From Laguncularia racemosa (taxonomy: Eukaryota; Streptophyta; Magnoliopsida; Myrtales; Combretaceae), in contig JBBMOL010000038.1 of assembly GCA_037954665.1 (NCBI GenBank), positions 2,418,001 through 2,482,000 of the forward strand: 64,000 nt of DNA. Reading direction: 5' to 3'. The notes below the pieces were generated by a model, which ran no database searches, had not been told where the DNA came from, and worked only from the letters and a program-made list of their open reading frames with translations. This document shows, piece after piece, positions 58,256 through 64,000 of this stretch (positions within the stretch are counted from its first letter, which is position 1; each line of letters opens with the position of its first letter). The translations under genes were made by a program, and so were the position numbers.

Positions 58256-59685
58256 TCCTGTCGGGTCTAATTTTGAATTTTCTCATTCCTAATCCGATCT
58301 AGACTAGACCCTATGCTCATCTAATATAGATCCTCGACTTGAGTTAGGAACTTTGTTTAATTTTTTTGGAGTCGCCACCCAACTGTTGTTGGGAAATATT
58401 GAATTAAGACTAAATGAGCGGATTAGTCTTAATTTGGACCACTAGTCGTCGTTATTTCCTCTTCTCGTTTTTAAGAAGAGGAAAAGGGAAAACCAGAGTT
58501 TCCAAGTCCGGAGGCTAACCTATTAAAACCTTACGGTTACCACCTAATCTCCTAAAATTGTTCCTATTTAGAAATGTGTTTTATTGTGTTTCTGTTACTT
58601 TTTATTATGTTCTTGAATTATTTCAAAAAAATGATTTTTTTATTTCATTTTATGGGTTGACCCGAATGGGTGCCTACGTACCTGCTATCCAGGATCAAAC
58701 AAGCCGTAATTCGCTTTTCTTGAAAATGTTTAGTGGGTTTGTGAATTTTAATTTTGAAATCTCTTTCGATTTATGTTTTTACTTATTTTGGGATTTTTCT
58801 AAAAAAACAAAATCCAAGCCCAGGCTTTGATCTAATTTTTTGAAAATGATTTTTAGGGAAAAACATCAATTTTGGATTTATTTGAAAAAATGATTTTTCT
58901 AAGTGCTAAAACACATTTTTATAATTTTTGAATTTTTATTTATTATTTTTTTATGATTTTATGATTTTTGTGATTTTATAATTTTTATGATTTTTATGAT
59001 TCTTCTACTATTTTTTTTATATAATTTTTCTAAGTTTTCATAGTTTTTTATTACTTTTATGATTTTTGTTGATTTTTTGTTAAAAGTTTTATCCTAAACT
59101 ATTATTTATCCTATTTTGAAATCTAAAATTTTATTATTACTTCTTCTAATATTTTTACTATTTATCTATATTTTTATTATTATTATTATTATTTATTATG
59201 TTTCTACATTATTAAATTCTAAAAAATCTAATTTCTAACATTTTCCTATTTATAGAAAATAAAACATAAACAAATAAATAAATAAATAACCAACAAATTA
59301 ATAAATAAATAAAAAATAACAAATAAAATCAGAATAAAAATAAATAAATAAAATGGAAAAATCCGGAAAATCCGACTTACTTGGATCCGGGTCGGTGCGC
59401 AGGTCGGATCGATCGGATCAAGTCGGATTAGTCAGACACGGCGGTAGAGGATGCTCGTTCACGGCGTTCCGGCGGTCTTTTGCGACGGGTGAGGTGTCGA
59501 ATCCTAGCTTCTTGAGGGTGCTGAATCCAATGGTGGCGGTGGTTTGCTCCCAGATCGCCTCCTAATGGTGGTTCAACTTCGATCAGCGGTCACGGCTTTG
59601 GTTTTCCTCCGGTGCTCTCCGATTTGCTCTCTTTTCTCACTTTCTCTCAATTCTGATTCGTGATTTTGCTTCCTCCCTTCGATTC

Positions 59686-59695
59686 CTATTTATAG
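59686..59695 (-). promoter_or_regulatory. TATA box of the 5' LTR of element B
   Basis: CTATAAATAG, conserved in all four LTRs of elements A and B. The G-box and CCAAT motif lie about 275-300 bp upstream. This is the likely core promoter for element transcription, inferred from conservation only. Confidence 0.65.
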
Positions 59696-60033
59696 GCACT
59701 TGAAACCGAGCTGGATAAGCTCGGATTTCCTCCGATCAAAGCTAATCGGATTTTCGGTTAAAAAACCAACTCCGATTTGTGTAAATCCATCGATTTGTTG
59801 CGATTTGATTCCAATTAGATAATGTTTATTTTATTTCTGTTGAAGATCTGTTGGATTTGTGCAAAAAAATCGAATCGAAACGGCCGAAATTCGAATTTTT
59901 CCTTCGCCGGCGATCTCGGGCCCGAGGTAGGAGACGATCACGCGCCTGGCGCGTGCGTTCCCTCCAGCCAATCAGAGGTTGCCACGTGTCCTAGATAAGT
60001 AAGAAAAACAAAACGCGGAAACTACCTCCCCCG

Positions 60034-60106
60034 CCATTCGAACCTGCGATCAAGCCCCCCCGCGTGCACGCCTTAACCCGTGGTCCAGACCAGCTGAGCT
60101 AGCCCA
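60034..60106 (-). other. tRNA-like A box/B box pair in the 5' LTR of element B
   Basis: On the minus strand TAGCTCAGCTGG (60101-60090) is a textbook tRNA A box. GGTTCGAATGG (60044-60034) matches the B-box consensus at 9 of 11 bases, with 45 bp between. It lies near the 5' end of the LTR, upstream of the pol II TATA box and in the same sense as the element. Confidence 0.68.
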
Positions 60107-60399
60107 CTTTCCTGATTTTTCTAATTTCGCAAATTGCATATATGCAATGCGATTTTTTTATTTTTTTTGTATTTTTTGAAATTTCAAAAATTTGTAAAAA
60201 TTGTTTATTATTTATTATTGCCATTTCTGAAATCATTTTTCAAAATTGATGTTTTTTCCTATTTATTTTTATTTTTTGAATATTTTTAATTATTTATGCT
60301 AAATTAGGAAAAAATTGGAAAAATTGAAAAAAAAATTAAGAATTGATTATTATCAATTATTATTCATTCCTAGGGCAAAAATGGGGTGTTTACAGCTCT

Positions 60400-61187
60400 A
60401 ATACCAAATGATGCGGATTTGGTATGCTCTGATACTAGATGATGCGGATTCGAATTCGAATTCCTTCACACACAACCAAATCGTCAACAACAATCAAATA
60501 ACTCCAATTTTTTGGTTTTTCTGGATTTTGGTACTAACGTATAAAATCAAATGTATGGATAAAATTATCAATCTATAGATGCCAAGATTGATAAAATTAA
60601 ATTGTTTCGCAATAAAATCATAGAACGATAGAGACCATGTTCTATAAATCAATCACTATGGTTAAAGAATTCTAAGAATTCAATAACGATGCTCGCCAAA
60701 AATTCTATAGGAACCAAGAATTTGATAAGAACAATACGAATATAGTGAAAAATGATTCTCAATATTCTTAAATCTCCAAAAAGAAGACTCACACCACTCA
60801 AGTGTCTTTGTTTTACAAAACAAAATGATCATCCATCCACGAAAAACCCTAAGGACCCTATTTATAACATCCTAAAAATTGGTGCGAAAACATTCAAGGC
60901 CGGCCAAAGGCTGGCGGCCTAAACACATAGGTTGTCACCAAAGGCCAGCGGCCTTTATTTAGGCTGGCACAAAGGCCGACGGCCTACTTTTAGGCTGGCT
61001 CCAAGGCCAGCGACCTTGAAGCTAACACGGCCGACCTTTATTCAAAGTCGGCTTAAGGCTGGCCGATCTTTGCCTTGGGTCCTCCCGCCATCTATGTCCT
61101 CCTTTATTGGTTCTCGTACTGCCACCTAGAGCTCAGATTGACTTTGTTTTCTTTTGTGCTCATATCTGGGCTCTTGGGATCGTATCA
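60400..61187 (-). repeat. 5' LTR of element C, main part
   Basis: Aligns with 47550-48242. Together with 50184-50206 the LTR is about 811 bp against 716 bp for the 3' LTR. The excess is an expanded GC-rich minisatellite at about 60890-61065. A TATA-like TTATAAATAG lies at 60858-60867. It ends in TGATACGATCC (minus sense) at 61187. Confidence 0.9.
60890..61065. repeat. GGCCGGC-type minisatellite in the 5' LTR of element C
   Basis: Several copies of a unit like AAAGGCCAGCGGCCTTTATT or CAAAGGCCGACGGCCTACTT, about 30-40 bp apart. The 3' LTR has only a short version at 48047-48120. Each unit is a palindrome around GGCCNGCGGCC. Confidence 0.85.
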
Positions 61188-61192
61188 CTTCG

Positions 61193-64000
61193 GGTGTTTA
61201 AGCTTTAGCATACCATGCGAGAAGACTTACTTGACTACAAAGGGGCAAAACCATCTTGATTTTAGCTTTCCAGGAAAAACTATCAATTGAGAATTAAACA
61301 AAAGTACTCAGTCCCCTTCCTTGAACTCCCTTGGATGGCGGATTTATCTGTCATGATAGTCCTTCATCCTCTCCTTATATATCTTCATATTCTCATATGC
61401 TTGCCTTCTCCACTCATCAAGTTCGTTTAGTTGTAGCTTCCTCTTGAATCTAGCAACTTCTAAGTCAAAATTTGCCAACTTGATTGCCCAATATGCCTTG
61501 TGTTTAATCTCCACTAAGAGGTGACAGGACTTTTCGTAAACTAACCTATAGGGAGTAGCTCCTAAATGTGTTTTGTAGGTTGTTCGATATTCCTACAAGG
61601 TATCATCAAGCTTTTCTACTCAATCTCTTCTATTATGCTAGACTATTTTTTCTAAAATTCTTTTTAGCTCACGATTGGAAACTTCAACTTGTCCGCTCAT
61701 CTGGGGGTGGTAAGGTGTAGCAATTCGATGTGTCACACCATATTTCCTTAGCACTTTCTCCAATTGTACATTACAAAAGTGTGTTCCCCTATCACTTATA
61801 ATAGCTCTAGGGATTCCAAAACAGGAGAAAAGCTTCTTAAGGAACTTTATAACTACGCGAGCATCATTTGTCGGCAAAGCTTGTGCCTCAACCCATTTAG
61901 AGACATAGTCCACCACTACCAAATTGTACTTATTCCCAGAAAAAGTAAAGAATGGTCTTACAAAGTGAATGCCCCATAAGTCAAAAACCTCACATTCTAA
62001 AATAAAGTTTTGAGGCATCTTATCTCTTTGTGATGTGTTCCCTACTTGCTGACATTTATCACATTTGATGTAATGACGATGAGAATCCTTAAATATTGTA
62101 GGCTAATAAAAACTAGCCTCCAAAACTTTATGTGCAGTTCTATTAGCTGAGTAATGACCATCGGTGAGGCCAAAATGACACTCTTCGAGGATTTGCTACC
62201 CCTCTTCGTGTGAGACACATCTACTTATTACTTTATCTCTACAAACCTGAAAAAGAAAGGGGTTATCCTAGTAGTAGCATTTGAGTTTGAAAAAGAACTT
62301 CTTTCTTGCATGATAACTAAGGTCATTGGGGAGGACTCTTGCCGCTAGATAATTTGCATAGTCTACAAACTAAGGAGTCTTCATGTTCTTATGCTAGCAA
62401 ACTGCATATAATTTTTCTTCAAGAAAAAATTCATTAATGTCTTCTTCCTTAAGCTCCTCTAAACAAGGGTTCTCAAGCCTTAAGAGATGATCGGCTGCTA
62501 AATTCTCTACCCCCTTTATTGTGAATTTCTAAGTCAAATTCTTGTAAAAGCAGAATCTATTGAATAAGGCTAGGCTTCGCATCTGTTTTCGTCAGCAAAA
62601 ATTTCAGGGCACAATGATCAGTGTAGACAATTACCTTAGACAAAATTAAATATAGCCTAAATTTGTCAAATGCAAATACCACAGCCAGTAGTTCCTTCTC
62701 TATAGTAGTGTAATTCACTTGAGCATGATTAAGAGTTTTGCTGGCATAGTAGATAGGTTGAGAGTGTTTGTCTTGCCTTTGTCTCAAAATCGCTCCAACT
62801 GCATAGTCACTTGCATCACTCATGAGTTCAAAGGGCGAGTTCCAATTAAGAGCTATCATGATGGGTGTATTAGTCAATCTTTCCTTGAGCACATCAAAGG
62901 CATGCTTATAGTCAGGAGTGAAGTTGAAAGGCACATCCTTTTCTAATAGTTGAGCCAGTGGGTAGGCTATTTTGAAGAAGTCCTTTATGAAGTGTCTGTA
63001 AAAACCAGTGTAGCCCAAAAAACTTCTTATAGCCTTGATTGAATTTGATGGTGGAAGTTTTGTGATCATATCGACCTTTGCTCGATCAACTTCAATACCC
63101 CTATGTGAAACTTTATGGCCAAATATAATGCCCTCCTTACACATGAAACGACATTTCTCCCAGTTCAGTACAAGGTTAGTCTCTTCGCAATAAATAAGCA
63201 CCTTTTATAAATTCTCTAAACAATTTGAGAAAGAATCACCAAAGACAGAAAAGCCATCCATGAAGACTTCCATAATTTTCTCTACTAGATCATCAAATAT
63301 AGCTAACATACACTGTTGAAATGTAGCCACTGCGTTACATTACCCAAATGGCATTCTCTTATAAGCATATATCCCATAAAGGCAAGTGAAGGTGGTCTTC
63401 TCCTAATCTATCCAGTCTCTCCAGCATCCAATCTATGAAGGGAAGTGTGAAATGATCCTTTCTAGTGGCATCATTCAATTTTTGGTAGTCCATATAAACA
63501 CACCATCCAGTGATGGTACGCATTGGTATAAGTTCACTATTTTCATTGGGGACCACAGTCATCCCTCCTTTCTTTGGCACCACTTGTGTTGGACCAACCC
63601 AAGGACTATTTGATATCAAATATATTAGTCTCACATCAAGGAGCTTGATAACTTCCTTCTTAACCACCTCTTTCATATTGGGATTTAGCCTGCACTGTGG
63701 TTGCACTATAGGCTTGAATCCTTCTTCTAGTAATATTTTATGCGTGTAGAAAGAAGGGTTGATACCTTTGATATCTGCTATCTTCCAAGTGATGGCTCGC
63801 TTGTGTGCCCTAAGGATCGTGATTAATTGATCTTTTTGTTCTTTAGATAAATCAAAGGCTATGATAACCGGCAGCTTGGAGTCTTTTGCCAAGAAGGTGT
63901 ACTCCAGATAATCTGGAAGTTATTTCAACTCCAACACTAGTGGCTCTTTGATTAAAGTTTTCAGTTTCACCTCTCTGCTAGTATTCAAATCTTCCCTAAG
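61193..64000 (-). pseudogene. Pol of the Athila-type element D (reverse transcriptase, RNase H, integrase), broken
   Basis: Runs in from beyond the right edge. Minus order: pre-RT and reverse transcriptase (63892-63359: LLEEGFKPIVQPQCRLNPNM, SPWVGPTQVVPKKGGMTVV); a deletion of the FLDG-type motif region with frameshift near 63415; KRMPFG then stop; EVFMDGFSVFG (63267-63235), where the usual second Asp of the active site is Gly; RNase H (63201-62557: ELMSDASDYAVGAILRQRQD, YYASKTLNHAQVNYTTIEKE); broken linker; integrase (62018-61638: SKWVEAQALPTNDARVV, AIISDRGTHFCN, QMSGQVEVSNRELKRI); and a broken integrase C-terminus (LLFNSQLIVFPGKLKSRW) to 61193. The first catalytic Asp of integrase appears to be His (GIHFV). 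Lineage words are Athila-like. Confidence 0.88.

Larger units (their letters stand above)
58259..60394 (-). repeat. 5' LTR of element B
   Basis: 2.14 kb. In the minus sense it runs from TGTAAACACCCC at 60394 to CCCGACA at 58259. It contains a tRNA-like A/B box pair (60101-60034), a CCAAT motif (59968-59972, antisense) and CACGTG G-box (59983-59988) upstream of a TATA box (59686-59695), and a primer-site core copy at 58367-58377. Confidence 0.93.
50202..60399 (-). mobile_element. LTR retrotransposon B (50207-60394), Ogre/Tat-like, internally deleted
   Basis: A perfect 5-bp target duplication GCTCT lies at 50202-50206 and 60395-60399. LTRs are 50207-52320 and 58259-60394. A tRNA-Arg-type primer site at 58238-58255 and a purine tract at 52321-52337 orient it to the minus strand. 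The interior has a first ORF (57755-56229), a short unknown frame, a pol fragment with a reverse transcriptase-to-integrase deletion (55587-54038), and an 88-bp tandem-repeat field (52430-53560). Gag, protease and RNase H are absent. By eye about 10 differences occur in the first 245 LTR bases, fewer than in element A, so it is probably the youngest insertion here. Confidence 0.93.
47522..61192 (-). mobile_element. LTR retrotransposon C (47527-61187), gag-protease only, split by element B
   Basis: A perfect 5-bp target duplication CTTCG lies at 47522-47526 and 61188-61192. The 3' LTR is 47527-48242. The 5' LTR is 50184-50206 plus 60400-61187, split by element B. A tRNA-iMet primer site lies at 50170-50181 and a purine tract at 48243-48256, both fixing minus orientation. 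The interior is only about 1.9 kb and holds gag, a CCHC knuckle and a protease remnant, with no reverse transcriptase, RNase H or integrase. It resembles the TR-GAG class of plant elements, though a one-off pol deletion is equally possible. Confidence 0.9.
41390..64000 (-). mobile_element. LTR retrotransposon D, Athila-type, truncated by the window edge and split by element C
   Basis: Occupies 41390-47526 and 61188-64000, interrupted by element C; its 5' LTR and gag lie beyond 64000. In minus-strand order: reverse transcriptase, RNase H, integrase (61193-63970), the pol tail (47390-47521), a spacer, an env-position ORF (45795-44418), a 3' untranslated region and the 3' LTR (42849-41390). Reverse transcriptase and integrase words (KRMPFG, SKWVEAQALPTNDARVV, RIATPYHPQMSGQVEVSNRE) are those of the Athila lineage. 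Stops, frameshifts and lost catalytic residues show it is dead. Confidence 0.85.

Overview
This window looks like nuclear DNA of a flowering plant, most likely a eudicot. It is AT-rich and intergenic. It holds nested LTR retrotransposons, decayed hAT DNA transposons, microsatellites and only one gene that reads as intact: a two-exon PHD-type zinc-finger gene on the minus strand at 34467-35325. There are no bacterial operons, rRNA genes or CRISPR arrays.

Left part (1-16.6 kb). After 3 kb of featureless AT-rich DNA comes a dead SLEEPER-type hAT transposase (minus, about 3040-5277). Next is a non-autonomous hAT-like element (6108-16561) with an 8-bp target duplication. It was split by a 9.5-kb LTR retrotransposon (6868-16353, minus, 5-bp target duplication). 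That retrotransposon, called A here, has about 1.95-kb LTRs, a tRNA-Arg-type primer site and a purine tract. Its only recognisable protein region is a decayed ORF of the kind found upstream of gag-pol in Ogre/Tat-like elements. Its 3' untranslated region is a long tandem-repeat field.

Middle (16.6-41.4 kb). This is mostly degenerate DNA. It contains an F-box pseudogene flanked by a 0.5-kb direct duplication, a second dead hAT element (about 22582-26327, plus), a 0.4-kb tandem duplication, the PHD gene with a candidate TATA box and an upstream ORF, an LTR-like segment full of CACGGCCGTG palindromes, and two related solo LTRs in opposite orientation.

Right part (41.4-64 kb) is a three-level nest, all in minus orientation. 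An Athila-type element (D; 3' LTR at 41390-42849, env-like ORF, pol running off the right edge) was hit in the distal part of pol by a gag-protease-only element (C, 47527-61187, target duplication CTTCG). Element C was then hit inside its own 5' LTR by a second Ogre/Tat-like element (B, 50207-60394, target duplication GCTCT). B is the same superfamily as A and keeps deleted pol fragments. By eye B's LTRs are more alike than A's, so B looks younger.

No functional pathway links the genes; the elements relate by insertion order. The least ordinary structures are: a tRNA-like pol III A/B-box pair inside the LTRs of A and B; primer-binding-site copies inside the LTRs of A, B and C, including a 31-bp LTR-end/PBS unit repeated in C; a UAG codon at the same place in the ORF of both A and B; and palindromic GC-rich minisatellites in the LTRs of unrelated elements. 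All are read by eye, without alignment or database search.
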